DNA of 42,756 nucleotides from an uncultured Chloroflexota bacterium (GCA_903864435.1 CAIPFY010000209.1:1-42756); one strand, 5' to 3'; counted from the stretch's first letter, positions 9,322-17,901 are shown. Notes: generated by a model from the letters alone, not told the origin. Translations and numbers: made by a program.

Positions 9322-10227
9322 TTACCGCCTCGTCTTGGGGTCGAGAATATCGCGCAGGCCGTCGCCGAGCAGGTTGAAGCCGAGTACCGTCGTGAACATG
9401 GCGACACCCGGCACGATGGATGCCCACCACGCCTGCCGCAGCAGCCCGCGCCCTTCACTAATCATCACGCCCCACTCTGGCGTGGGCGCTTGCACCCCCA
9501 CACCGATGTAGCCCAGCCCCGCCGCCACCAGAATCGCAAAGCCAATATCCATCGAGGCTTTGACAATCACCGCCGAGAGGATGTTCGGCAGGATGTGGCG
9601 AAAAATGGTGTGCCAGCGTCCGCCGCCCAGCGCCCGCGTCGCCTCGATGAACTCGCGCTCGCGCAGCGACAGCACCTGCCCGCGAGTTAGACGGGCATAC
9701 CCCGGCCACCACACCAACGCAATCGCCACCATCGCGTTCACCATGCCGCTACCCAGCGCGGCGGCCATCGCCATCGCCAGCAGCAACGCCGGAACGGTCA
9801 GGAAAATGTCAGTGATCCGCATAATCACTTCGTCCACCCAACCGCCGAAAAACCCGCTGATCGCGCCTAATGGAATGCCGATCAGCATGGCGATTGCCAG
9901 CACGACGAGGCTGATAACCAGTGAGGTGCGCGTGGCGATCACCGTGCGGCTGAACACATCACGCCCCACATCATCCGTGCCCAACACATAGGTTTCGTTG
10001 GGGGCGGTCAGCCGCGCTTCCATGCGCGTGTTGCCGGTGGCATCTTCGGGGAACGGAACCAGTTCCGGGCCGATCACCCCGGCGAACAGGATGAACACCA
10101 CCATCACCAGCCCGATCACCGAAAGCGGACTCTGGCGCAGGCGATACAGCGCCAAGCGCAGGGATTTGTTCCCTGCCGGGGGTGGCGGCGGGCTGCCGGA
10201 ACGGGGAAAGCTGGTCTGAATGGTCAT
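9322..10227 (-). CDS. dppC: Dipeptide/oligopeptide-type ABC transporter permease (DppC-like)
   Basis: A 301-residue inner-membrane permease. An N-terminal cytoplasmic stretch is followed by a first membrane helix at about 34-54 and the DppC-family segment LGTDDVGRDVFSR. The remaining helices include the BPD_transp_1 region, with the ATPase-contacting EAA-like loop REREFIEATRALGGGRWHTI. It pairs with DppB to form the channel. It overlaps dppB by 4 bases and abuts dppD. Length and motifs are normal for the family. Confidence 0.92.
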   Translation of the reverse strand: MTIQTSFPRSGSPPPPPAGNKSLRLALYRLRQSPLSVIGLVMVVFILFAGVIGPELVPFPEDATGNTRMEARLTAPNETYVLGTDDVGRDVFSRTVIATRTSLVISLVVLAIAMLIGIPLGAISGFFGGWVDEVIMRITDIFLTVPALLLAMAMAAALGSGMVNAMVAIALVWWPGYARLTRGQVLSLREREFIEATRALGGGRWHTIFRHILPNILSAVIVKASMDIGFAILVAAGLGYIGVGVQAPTPEWGVMISEGRGLLRQAWWASIVPGVAMFTTVLGFNLLGDGLRDILDPKTRR

Positions 10228-11234
10228 GACGTGTATTTAATTCGCGGATCGAGAACCAGATAAAAGAAGTCGGTGACGATGTTCACCAGCACAATCGCAA
10301 AGCCCGTCAGCAGGGTGACACCCATCAACGGCACGAAATCTTTGGTCAGCGCGGCGGAAACGGCATAGTTGCCGATGCCCGGCCAGCTAAAGATATTCTC
10401 GACCAGCACCGAGCCGGTCAGCGTGTAGCCGAAGAACAAACCGACCTGTGTCAGCGTATTCAAAGACGCATTTTTGAGCGCGTATTTCAAAATCAGCACT
10501 GAAGTGGGGATGCCCACAGCGCGAGCCGTGCGGATATAGTCCGTCCCTAGCACATCCAGCAAATCGGCGCGTACCGTCCGCGCAATCGTCGCCAAAGCCC
10601 CCAGCGACAGGCAGAAAGCCGGTGCGATCATGTAGCGCAGCGCCGTCCCGAACGCCTCGAAATTGAGCGTGAGCAGCGCGTCCACCGTGTACATACCCGT
10701 CAGCGTAGGCGGCGGGTGCAGCAGGCGGTCAAAGCGTCCGGTGAAGGGCAGAATGGTCAACGTGAAGGCCAGTATCAGTTGAAGCACAATCGCCAACCAG
10801 AAGTTGGGAATGCTGACCATGCCGAGGCTGAACACCCGCGAAATCTGGTCAGGTAGGCGATCACGATAGACCGCCGCCACCAGCCCCAACGGAACGCCTA
10901 GCAGCACGCCGATCAGCAGCGCCGCGAGGACGAGTTCCAGCGTGGCGGGGAAATAACGCGCCAGATCAGGCCCCACATCGCGCTTCAGCACCACCGATGT
11001 CCCCAGATCGCCGCGCAGCAAATCGCCCATATAGCGCACATACTGCTCGACCAGCGGGCGGTCATAGCCGTAACGTTCGCGCAACAATTGAATCTGCGCT
11101 TCGGAGGCGCGGGGGCCAGCCGCCAGCAAAATAGGGTCGGCGGGGATGATACGCGCCACAAAGAAGGTCAGCATCGAAAGACCGATGAGAACCACCAGCG
11201 TGAGCGCGAGACGTTGAAGGACAAACCTGACCAT
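10224..11234 (-). CDS. dppB: Dipeptide/oligopeptide-type ABC transporter permease (DppB-like)
   Basis: A 336-residue permease with the typical DppB start: one N-terminal helix (about 8-29) followed by the PADP loop and IQLLRERYGYDRPLVEQY, then five further helices. An EAA-like loop TDYIRTARAVGIP contacts the ATPases. It forms the membrane channel with DppC. It follows the binding-protein gene after about 96 bases that contain a strong hairpin, and overlaps dppC by 4 bases. Confidence 0.92.
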   Translation of the reverse strand: MVRFVLQRLALTLVVLIGLSMLTFFVARIIPADPILLAAGPRASEAQIQLLRERYGYDRPLVEQYVRYMGDLLRGDLGTSVVLKRDVGPDLARYFPATLELVLAALLIGVLLGVPLGLVAAVYRDRLPDQISRVFSLGMVSIPNFWLAIVLQLILAFTLTILPFTGRFDRLLHPPPTLTGMYTVDALLTLNFEAFGTALRYMIAPAFCLSLGALATIARTVRADLLDVLGTDYIRTARAVGIPTSVLILKYALKNASLNTLTQVGLFFGYTLTGSVLVENIFSWPGIGNYAVSAALTKDFVPLMGVTLLTGFAIVLVNIVTDFFYLVLDPRIKYTS

Positions 11235-11288
11235 ACGCCGCTATCCCGTGCAGACCTGAATCGGAGAAAAACCTGAATGAGATGCAGA

Positions 11289-11318
11289 AAGGGGCGCAGT
11301 CTGATGATTGCGCCCCTT
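11289..11318 (-). terminator. Hairpin between binding-protein gene and dppB (attenuator or mRNA stabiliser)
   Basis: A perfect 10-bp GC-rich stem, AAGGGGCGCA (11289-11298) with TGCGCCCCTT (11309-11318), has a 10-base loop. It lies 12 bases past the binding-protein stop and 54 bases before dppB. There is no long T run after it on the minus strand (only CCTTTC), so partial termination or 3'-end protection is more likely than full stop. Binding-protein genes often carry such hairpins to keep their message in excess. Confidence 0.7.
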
Positions 11319-11330
11319 CATCATTGAATC

Positions 11331-12896
11331 TTAGCCGCCGACGGCGAAGAAGTAGAAGTCTTCCATCGAACCCATCACCGGCGAGTAAACCGCCGCGTAG
11401 TTGGTGATGCGCGGCCCGACGATGTGATCTTCCGGCGTGGTGGCGAGGAACAGATTGGGCGAGTCCGCCAGAATCGCGGCGACTGCCTGATTGTACAGGT
11501 CGGCGCGAGTGGCAGCATCCACCGTCGCACGCGCCTGTTCCAGTAGTGCATCCACCGCCGGGTTGCCGTAGTGACCGGGGTTCGTCCAGTTGCCCGCCAG
11601 CGACGAGTGGAACGAAGCCCACAGGTAGTTGTCGGGATCGGCGAATGCCGTGCCGCTGTACAGCGGAAACAGATCGGGCGCAGTGGTCGGGTCGGCGAAG
11701 GTGGCGACGGCATCTGCCCAGCCAACGGCGGTGATGGTCACATCAATGCCGATTTCCTTCAGCGAGTCCTGAAGCACCAGACCCGTGCGGCGTTCATCTT
11801 CCAAACCGGTCACGTACACATATTCCAGCGCCGTGCCATCCGGGTAAGCCGAAGCCGCCAGCGCCTCACGCGCTTTGTCCAGATCGCGGTTGTACATCGG
11901 CTGCGCGTCACCGGAGAGCGACGGCGGCAGCGGGCCAGCCAGACGGCTGCCACGACCACCCCAGATCGCCAGCATCGCGTCATAGTCGGTGGCATATGCA
12001 ATCGCATGACGCAGATTGACATCGGCTGTCGGGCCATCCACCGTATTCATCTTGACATCGTACACGGTCAGCGTCGGGCCGGGGGCGCCCATGATGCCGT
12101 TCACGCCATCCAGCGCCACCGCATCATCCACCGACATCCAGTCCACGAAATCGGCCTCACCGCTTTCGATACCCAGACGGCGGGTGGAGGATTCGCGGGT
12201 GACGACGCGAGTTACTTTGGTGGCATAGTTTTCGTTCGGCCAGCCGCGCCAGTAACCCGGATTAGCGGTGAACTCATACGATTCACCGGGCAGCCAATTG
12301 GAAATCATGTACGGGCCAGACCCCGCCGAAGCGTTGGTCAGGTAGGTCACGCCGTCATCATCACCCTTATTGGCTTCCACCACCGCCGGATTGACGATGA
12401 ACAGCCATGTTAGAATGTCGAGGAACGGGCCATAGGGCTGATTCAGCACGAACTGGACGGTGTTCGCGTCCACAGCGGTCGTACCACCGGGCGACAGCAC
12501 GCCGGTGAACAGACCGGCAGCACCCTGCCCCACGCGCAGCAACCGTTCAGCCGAGTAAACCACCGCATCGGCGTTTACCGGGCTGCCATCCTGAAACACC
12601 GCATCCTGACGGAGCGCAACCGTATAGGTCTTGCCATCGTCCGACACAGTGTACGAATCCGCCAGCCACGGCTGCACGGTGGGCGGGTTGCCGACATAGC
12701 GGAACAGCGAGTCGTAGACCTGCTTCAAAGTGCTGCCAATCGCCTGATCGAACCCGACTGCCGGATCAATCGTGTACAGTTCAACCAGCGAATACATGAC
12801 GACAGGACGTTCTGCATCCTGTGCGCCGACGGCGGAAACCGACAGCACCGCCATCAAAACCACCATCACCAACAGACTTAACGAACGTAGACGCAT
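11331..12896 (-). CDS. dppA: ABC transporter substrate-binding protein, family 5 (DppA/OppA-like)
   Basis: Extracytoplasmic binding protein of about 521 residues that captures the substrate for the permease/ATPase genes downstream. A Sec signal peptide is visible (MRLRSLSLLV to AVGA, cleavage before QDAER) without a lipobox Cys. The SBP_bac_5 family pattern follows: PWLADSYTVSDDGKTYTV, FQDGSPVNADAVVYSAERLL, then LRHAIAYATDYDAML and a C-terminal half typical of dipeptide-binding proteins. I chose ATG 12896 because GGGAGG lies 6 bases upstream; an in-frame ATG at 12917 lacks a better site. It begins 24 bases after the SDR gene. Cargo is unknown. The lack of a lipid-anchor Cys is noted separately. 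Confidence 0.9.
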   Translation of the reverse strand: MRLRSLSLLVMVVLMAVLSVSAVGAQDAERPVVMYSLVELYTIDPAVGFDQAIGSTLKQVYDSLFRYVGNPPTVQPWLADSYTVSDDGKTYTVALRQDAVFQDGSPVNADAVVYSAERLLRVGQGAAGLFTGVLSPGGTTAVDANTVQFVLNQPYGPFLDILTWLFIVNPAVVEANKGDDDGVTYLTNASAGSGPYMISNWLPGESYEFTANPGYWRGWPNENYATKVTRVVTRESSTRRLGIESGEADFVDWMSVDDAVALDGVNGIMGAPGPTLTVYDVKMNTVDGPTADVNLRHAIAYATDYDAMLAIWGGRGSRLAGPLPPSLSGDAQPMYNRDLDKAREALAASAYPDGTALEYVYVTGLEDERRTGLVLQDSLKEIGIDVTITAVGWADAVATFADPTTAPDLFPLYSGTAFADPDNYLWASFHSSLAGNWTNPGHYGNPAVDALLEQARATVDAATRADLYNQAVAAILADSPNLFLATTPEDHIVGPRITNYAAVYSPVMGSMEDFYFFAVGG

Positions 12897-12920
12897 CGCA
12901 GACCTCCCATAAAACATCTT

Positions 12921-13628
12921 CTAATCATATTGCTCGCTTTGGAGCAGAATCTCGCCGGTCATCGTGCCACGCGGGAGATTGGCAACATGCCAGATCATCT
13001 CCGCCACCGTTTCGGCACTGATGACAAGATTCCGTGAGTAATCCGGCGTGGCGGCCCACCGCATGGGGGTATCCACCGGCCCCGGACAGAGCGCGGTAAC
13101 GCGAATCCGTTCCGGGCGCAACTCAACCGCCAACGAACGGGCAAACCCCACCACGCCCGCCTTCGCAGCCGAATAAGCCGCCACACCGCCATATCCGCGC
13201 AGCGCCACTTTGGAGGACAGCAAAATAATACTGGGGTTGCTGCTGGCACGCAGAAAGCGCAGCAGATTGTGCGTGGAGACAAACACCGTGCCCAAGTTGA
13301 TGTTGATAATGCGGTTGAAATCCGCGAACGTGGTCACGTCGAGGGGCTTTATCATGGCCTCCCCCGCGCAATGAACCAGCACATCTAGCGCGACTTGCTC
13401 CGCATCGAGATAGGCGACCAGCGCATCCAGCGCGTGTTCCTGCGTCAGATCAGCCTCGAACACATGGCAGCGCCCACCGGCAGCGGCAATTTCGTCAGCC
13501 ACCGCCTGCAATTTCGCCTCGGTGCGCCCGACTAGATAGACGGTGGCACCCTGCGCCGCCATCAACAACGCGGCGGCACGTCCCATCCCCTGTCCGGCTC
13601 CAACAATAACGGCATTTTCGAGGTTCAC
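12921..13628 (-). CDS. Short-chain dehydrogenase/reductase (SDR)
   Basis: Classical NAD(P)-dependent SDR of about 235 residues from the GTG at 13628. The cofactor glycine motif VGAGQGMGRA is at 9-18, the NAG-like motif appears as HCAGE, catalytic Ser is at 138-139 (LLSSK), Tyr152 and Lys156 are in YSAAK, and PGPVDTPM follows. I chose GTG because GAGG lies 8 bases upstream and the Rossmann start fits; an in-frame ATG at 13712 would lie within the promoter. It is the first gene of the long operon and is divergent from an MmyB-like regulator, a pairing reported for other MmyB-like regulators. Substrate unknown. Confidence 0.88.
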   Translation of the reverse strand: MNLENAVIVGAGQGMGRAAALLMAAQGATVYLVGRTEAKLQAVADEIAAAGGRCHVFEADLTQEHALDALVAYLDAEQVALDVLVHCAGEAMIKPLDVTTFADFNRIININLGTVFVSTHNLLRFLRASSNPSIILLSSKVALRGYGGVAAYSAAKAGVVGFARSLAVELRPERIRVTALCPGPVDTPMRWAATPDYSRNLVISAETVAEMIWHVANLPRGTMTGEILLQSEQYD

Positions 13629-13676
13629 AAAACCTGCCTCGATTTCATAAAAGAAAACTTTGTTACAATTCAGTGG

Positions 13677-13704
13677 TTGCTGAGTAATGTTTTGTGAGTA
13701 TAGT
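13677..13704 (+). promoter_or_regulatory. Putative promoter of the XRE/MmyB-like regulator gene
   Basis: TTGCTG (13677-13682) and TATAGT (13699-13704) are separated by 16 bases, pointing at the regulator's GTG start at 13752. Its -10 overlaps the -10 of the opposite promoter. Confidence 0.45.
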
Positions 13705-13725
13705 GAAAGCAACGATTTCTGTCAA
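13697..13725 (-). promoter_or_regulatory. Sigma70-type promoter of the SDR-dpp-hyu-SPFH operon
   Basis: On the minus strand a consensus -35 TTGACA (13725-13720) and a -10 TATACT (13702-13697) are separated by exactly 17 bases. The -10 overlaps the oppositely facing -10 at 13699-13704, so the two promoters probably compete, and the -35 lies in one arm of the inverted repeat. Confidence 0.75.
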
Positions 13726-13751
13726 CAAAGTTGCTGGCATTGGATTAAAGC

Positions 13752-14699
13752 GTGCTGAAAACCAAAGATGTTACATTCGGTAGTGTGTTACGGCAGTTCC
13801 GTCAGCGCGAAGGCATCGGCATTTTCGATCTTGCGGTGCGCTTGGGCTGGAAAGGCACGGGGCCGGTCATTGAGCTAGAGAAGAACCGGCGGCTGCCACG
13901 CCCTTCCACCATAGACCGCCTCGGCGTGGCGCTGCACCTCACCCCGTCCGACATCGCCTATTTGCGCGGGCTGGCAGGCTACGGCAACATCACCCGCCTG
14001 CCCCCCAAAGAGCAGATCATCGCCGTGCTGGACGCGGTGGCGGAACAAGTGCGCGATTATCAGTTCCCGCTGTATATCACCGACTTTCGCGGCCTGTACT
14101 GGATGATAAACGAAAACGAAATCACGCTACACGGGACAGACTACCGTTCGCTCGAAGACTCGATGCAGAATTACCTCACCGTGTTCGATGCCATCTTCGA
14201 CTCGCGGCGGGATGTGCGCGGGCGGCTCGTCAACTGTGACCAGATCGAACGGGAACACATTTTCCGCTTCAAAGCGCGGAACGCCTTCCGGCGGCACGAA
14301 GCCTTTTACTGCCAGTACCCCAACCTGATGGCTGAACGCCTGCTGCCGGAGGATTACGAACACTTCAAACAGGTGTGGGAACAGGTGGTGCTAGAACTGG
14401 GGCAAAACAAGCTGCTCTATCCCTTCGGCAATATGCAGCACAGCAGCATTGACCTGACCATTTCCATCCCCGACGGGCAGATGTTCAAATTCCAGCGCGT
14501 CGAGCAGCAAATCCTGCATGTGGATGGCCTGTTCGACCTGATTTACTACCGTCCTGTAGGGACGGGTGCGGAACAGGATGCGGTGTACCGCTATTTTGAG
14601 GCCAACCGCCCCCAAGCACTTGCCCATCTGCGTCTGTGGGAAATGGTGGATATTGATACGCTGATCGCAGTCTACAATTCGGATGATGCGCCATCATAA
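13752..14699 (+). CDS. XRE-type transcriptional regulator with MmyB-like ligand-binding domain
   Basis: A 315-residue one-component regulator beginning with GTG. Residues about 8-65 form an XRE helix-turn-helix (SVLRQFRQREGIGIFDLAVRL and the recognition part GPVIELEKNRRL). The rest resembles the PAS-like ligand domain of MmyB-like regulators: FPLYITDFRGLYWMINENE, then VRGRLVNCDQIEREHIFRF and EHFKQVWEQV. MmyB-like regulators are known to sit opposite SDR genes, as here, and to bind a small hydrophobic ligand. It probably controls the SDR-dpp-hyu operon and itself through the shared 120-base intergenic region. The HTH is clear, the C-terminal domain assignment is moderately certain. Confidence 0.78.
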   Translation: MLKTKDVTFGSVLRQFRQREGIGIFDLAVRLGWKGTGPVIELEKNRRLPRPSTIDRLGVALHLTPSDIAYLRGLAGYGNITRLPPKEQIIAVLDAVAEQVRDYQFPLYITDFRGLYWMINENEITLHGTDYRSLEDSMQNYLTVFDAIFDSRRDVRGRLVNCDQIEREHIFRFKARNAFRRHEAFYCQYPNLMAERLLPEDYEHFKQVWEQVVLELGQNKLLYPFGNMQHSSIDLTISIPDGQMFKFQRVEQQILHVDGLFDLIYYRPVGTGAEQDAVYRYFEANRPQALAHLRLWEMVDIDTLIAVYNSDDAPS

Positions 14700-14801
14700 C
14701 GGATCGGGGGTGGCGGGATAAGCTGAGATCGGTAGTATAGTGGGCCAGCGTGATCTATTCAGCCTTCAGCCGGGATACACCCGGATCATCGAGGTTAGTC
14801 T

Positions 14802-15437
14802 ATGAACCGTCTGATGCGTTTTTTGCTCATTCTCGGCGGCGCAGTCGTCGTGGCGCTCACCTTTTCATTTCCGGTCTGGCGACCGTTTTTCGTGAATGAC
14901 ACCGTTGCGGAAGTGTTCCCCGGTCTGACCAGCGACCAGCAAACTGCGTTTCTGGCGCTACCGCCCGATGTGCAAAAAGCCTATCAGGAATTGAGCAAAA
15001 CCAATGCAGCACTGGCTTCCACGCTGGTGCAAGCCGTCCTCTCGCCTAATGTCGAAGTCTCGCAGGTGGATCAGTCCATGCCGGCCATGACCGATCCAAC
15101 CGTAATTGCCACCGGTGTCTTTTCCGAAATTGATGTTATCCACAGCGGCAGCGGCAACGTGCTTTTGTACCAGCTACCCGACAACAGCCGGATCATGCGC
15201 TTTGAAAACTTCCGCGTCACCAATGCTCCTGAACTGCATGTCTATCTCACACGCAATCCAGCGCCGCGCACGCTGGAAGAAATCGGGAATGACTATATTG
15301 ATCTGGGGCCGCTGGTGGGGAATGTGGGTAGCCAGAACTACACCGTGCCTGCCGAGGTGGATTTCAGCCAGTATCAGGGCGTGGTGATCTACAGCCCGGT
15401 CATTGCGGTCATCTTCAGCACAGCGAACATCAGTTAG
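14802..15437 (+). CDS. DM13-domain protein, membrane-anchored or secreted
   Basis: A 211-residue protein with an N-terminal hydrophobic segment (about 5-24) acting as signal or anchor, a helical middle, and a C-terminal DM13 domain (about 100-208): GNVLLYQLPDNSRIMRFENF, APELHVYLTRNP, DLGPLVGNVGSQNYTVP and a closing FSQYQGVVIYSPVIAVIF. DM13 domains are proposed to act in extracytoplasmic redox or adhesion, and their exact role is unsettled. The usual Cys late in the domain (VVIWC) is replaced by Ser here (VVIYS), so a redox role of that Cys is excluded in this copy. GAGG lies 7 bases before the ATG. It is convergent with the amidohydrolase, 11 bases apart. Confidence 0.8.
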   Translation: MNRLMRFLLILGGAVVVALTFSFPVWRPFFVNDTVAEVFPGLTSDQQTAFLALPPDVQKAYQELSKTNAALASTLVQAVLSPNVEVSQVDQSMPAMTDPTVIATGVFSEIDVIHSGSGNVLLYQLPDNSRIMRFENFRVTNAPELHVYLTRNPAPRTLEEIGNDYIDLGPLVGNVGSQNYTVPAEVDFSQYQGVVIYSPVIAVIFSTANIS

Positions 15438-15448
15438 CGGCACACCGT

Positions 15449-17056
15449 TTACCAGCCGCCGTGCCGCCACAGGCCGCCCACCATCGTCGCCTGCACCTGC
15501 ACATGCAGCAGGTCGGCGGGGGGGATGCGGTACGGGTCACGGTCTAGCACGACCAGATCAGCCAGATAGCCCTCGCGCAGCATCCCCAAGTGATGCTCAA
15601 GGCCGCTGGCGTAGGCTGGCCCCTGCGTGAACCCGCGCAGCGCCTCGTCCACCGTCAGCCGCAGGTCGGGATACCACCCGTCCGCCCCCGGCGAACCATC
15701 GGGACGCTGGCGCGTGATCGCTGCGTGAATGCCTTTGAACGGCTCGAACGGCTCAATCGGCGAATCCGACCCGAAGGCCACCCTTGCGCCGCGATCAATC
15801 TGCAAACGCGCATTGTAGCTCCAGAGGGAACGCGCCCCCCAGTAGCGGTTGGCCGCGTCCATATCCGAGGTGGCGTGCAGCGGTTGCATGGAGGCGATCA
15901 CATCCAGTTCCGCGAGGCGACCCGCGTCATCAGGATGGATGAGCTGCACATGCTCGATGCGATGGCGGCGCTGTGCGGGGGTTTCGCCCCGCGCCGCTTC
16001 CTGTCGGCGCACTTCGGTGTACACATCCAGCACATCATGCACAGCGCGATCACCGATGGCGTGAATGGTGGAAGGCAGTCCGGCGGCGCTGGCCTGACTG
16101 ACCAGTTCCAGCATTTCCTCTTTGTCCACCGTGACGATGCCGAAGTTGGTCGGTTCGCCATCATAGGGCTGAATCATGGCGGCGGTACGCGGGCCAAGCG
16201 CACCGTCCGCGAAAATCTTCAGTGCGCCGATGCGTATCCACGTATCGCCAAAGCCACCGCGCAGCCCGGTATCAAGCGCCGCCTGTAGCCATTGTTTATT
16301 GACATGCTTCAGAACGCGCAAGCTCAATTCACCGCGTTCGCGTAGCACCTGTAACCCGCGCAGACAGCTTGGCTCATCAAAATCGTGGAATCCCGTCATT
16401 CCGCTGGCGAGCGCCAGCTTTTGCGCCACCCGCATTTCACGGGCGATCTGCTCCGGTGAAGGCGGCGGGATGCGGTCTGCGACCAACCCCATCGCATTCT
16501 CCAGCAGGATACCGGTTGGTTCGCCCTGCGCGTCGCGCACGATTTCGCCGCCTTCGGGGTCGGGCGTGCTGGCACTGACGCCGCACAAACGCAACGCGGC
16601 GCTGTTCACCCAACCGGCATGACCGGATTTTGCGCGTAGATACACGGGATGATGGGACGCAACCTGATCGAGATCGGCAGCCGTTGGGAAGGCTTTGTCC
16701 GGCCACAAGTCCTGAAACCAACCATGCCCCATCAGCCAGTCGCCGTTGGGTACGCGCTTGGCGAACTCAGCTACGCGCTCCTGTGCAACGGCTTTGGTCG
16801 GCACTTCAAACACGTTGACCTGATGCAGCGCGCGCGAGGTCATCTCCCAATGCAGATGCGCGTCGGTCAGGCCGGGAATCACCGTCTGCCCATTCAGGTT
16901 ATCGCGGCGGGTATTTGCGCCCGCCAGCGCCAGCATGTCGTCGTCCGAACCGCAAGCCGCGATTCGATCACCATAAACAGCCAGCGCGCTCACAAAGGGG
17001 CGCGCAGGGTCGAGGGTAATGATATTGCCGTTGTGAAGAATACGATCAGGCTTCAA
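15449..17056 (-). CDS. YtcJ-like metal-dependent amidohydrolase
   Basis: About 535 residues of the amidohydrolase superfamily, YtcJ-like branch: metal-binding DAHLHWE, then HRIEHVQLIHPDD and FGSDSPIEPFEPFKGI. The fold is a TIM barrel with an N-terminal beta sandwich (KPDRILHNGNIITLDP). Such enzymes hydrolyse amide or related bonds of small molecules, and the substrate is not predictable. Start choice is uncertain. TTG 17056 gives the typical KPDRILHNG start, overlaps the kinase stop by 11 bases and has GAGG 9 bases upstream. ATG 17071 is also possible; ATG 17107 lies deep in the kinase gene. It is translationally coupled to the preceding PfkB gene. Confidence 0.87.
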   Translation of the reverse strand: MKPDRILHNGNIITLDPARPFVSALAVYGDRIAACGSDDDMLALAGANTRRDNLNGQTVIPGLTDAHLHWEMTSRALHQVNVFEVPTKAVAQERVAEFAKRVPNGDWLMGHGWFQDLWPDKAFPTAADLDQVASHHPVYLRAKSGHAGWVNSAALRLCGVSASTPDPEGGEIVRDAQGEPTGILLENAMGLVADRIPPPSPEQIAREMRVAQKLALASGMTGFHDFDEPSCLRGLQVLRERGELSLRVLKHVNKQWLQAALDTGLRGGFGDTWIRIGALKIFADGALGPRTAAMIQPYDGEPTNFGIVTVDKEEMLELVSQASAAGLPSTIHAIGDRAVHDVLDVYTEVRRQEAARGETPAQRRHRIEHVQLIHPDDAGRLAELDVIASMQPLHATSDMDAANRYWGARSLWSYNARLQIDRGARVAFGSDSPIEPFEPFKGIHAAITRQRPDGSPGADGWYPDLRLTVDEALRGFTQGPAYASGLEHHLGMLREGYLADLVVLDRDPYRIPPADLLHVQVQATMVGGLWRHGGW

Positions 17057-17894
17057 GGCCGCGCACCTCATCAAGCGCCTGCTGCACTTCGTCCGCACGC
17101 GGCGCACTTTCCAGCCCCACCCGCGTGACCGAAGTCGCAGCCAACCGCGCCGCCACCTGCACCGCCACCGTCAAATCAGGGCTGAGGACATGTTGAGCGC
17201 ACAGCAAGCCCGCCGCGAACACATCGCCCGCGCCGGTAGGATGAACCATCTCCACCAGCGGGGTCGTATACGAAATCGGCTGACCATCGCGGTAGTACGT
17301 CCCGCCGCGTTCGGCACGGGTCACGAACAGGTGAGGCACCGCGCCTGCGAACTCGGCTTCCAGTTCGGGCGCTTCGGTGATGTCTTCTTCGCTGAACACG
17401 ACAATATCAATCGCCTTCAGCACTTCGCGGTCGAACCAGCGTTTGAAATGCACGCGCCCATCGGCATCCCAGCGGCGCAACCAGCCTTGCAGGGTGAGCA
17501 GCACCATCGCGTTCGGGAAGTCATACGCGATCTGCGGTTCTACTTCGTCAGTCAACGGGGCGAGATGCACCAGCGGCGCACTCCGCCAGCTTGCCGGAAT
17601 ATCAGCGCGGGTGATCTTGGAGGCCACCTCGCGCAAATACTGGACGCGCCCGCCGGGGCCATAGATGTTCTCAAACGTGCTGGTGGCCTCGCCGGGCAGA
17701 ATCACCAGTTCATCGGCATACGGCTGGAGACCTTCCAGCAGCGGTTCGCCGGGGGCGGCGCTGGTGAGTACGCCGGTTTTCAGGCCAAACGACTGCACCA
17801 CACGCGCCGCGTAAGACACCGTGCCGCCCAACATGCGCCCTTGCGGGGTCAAATCAGCCGTCAGATGTCCGATCAACAAATATTCAGGTGTCAT
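17046..17894 (-). CDS. PfkB-family carbohydrate/nucleoside kinase
   Basis: A 282-residue ribokinase-fold sugar kinase from ATG 17894, 7 bases past the jag stop. The C-terminal anion-hole motif HPTGAGDVFAAGLL carries the catalytic Asp224; the N-terminal GG motif is MLGGTVSYAA. It transfers phosphate from ATP to a sugar or nucleoside hydroxyl; substrate unknown. The N-terminal region before the GG motif is short compared with ribokinase. The open frame extends upstream to 18161, but that part lies inside jag and is not family-like. It sits between jag and the amidohydrolase with tight spacing, so it is probably co-transcribed with the yidC cluster. Confidence 0.86.
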   Translation of the reverse strand: MTPEYLLIGHLTADLTPQGRMLGGTVSYAARVVQSFGLKTGVLTSAAPGEPLLEGLQPYADELVILPGEATSTFENIYGPGGRVQYLREVASKITRADIPASWRSAPLVHLAPLTDEVEPQIAYDFPNAMVLLTLQGWLRRWDADGRVHFKRWFDREVLKAIDIVVFSEEDITEAPELEAEFAGAVPHLFVTRAERGGTYYRDGQPISYTTPLVEMVHPTGAGDVFAAGLLCAQHVLSPDLTVAVQVAARLAATSVTRVGLESAPRADEVQQALDEVRGLEA

Positions 17895-17901
17895 TCGCTG
17901 C

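Larger units (their letters stand above)
13656..13732. repeat. Spaced inverted repeat AACTTTGTT flanking the divergent promoters
   Basis: AACTTTGTT (13656-13664) and its perfect inverse AACAAAGTT (13724-13732) bracket both divergent promoters. Read outward-in, the two copies continue as AACTTTGTTACA and AACTTTGTTGACA. The right copy overlaps the -35 of the SDR promoter. They are likely binding sites for the regulator encoded at 13752; this is inference. Confidence 0.55.

Noticed and set aside
15136-15144. TTATCCACA, a perfect DnaA-box match
   Set aside because: A single copy inside the DM13 coding region with no cluster of boxes; not an origin. The rpmH region also lacks dnaA and box clusters, so I do not call oriC.
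15437-15467. GCGGCAC/GTGCCGC stem across the convergent DM13 and amidohydrolase ends
   Set aside because: A 7-bp stem overlapping coding sequence, with no T run on either strand; too weak to call a terminator.
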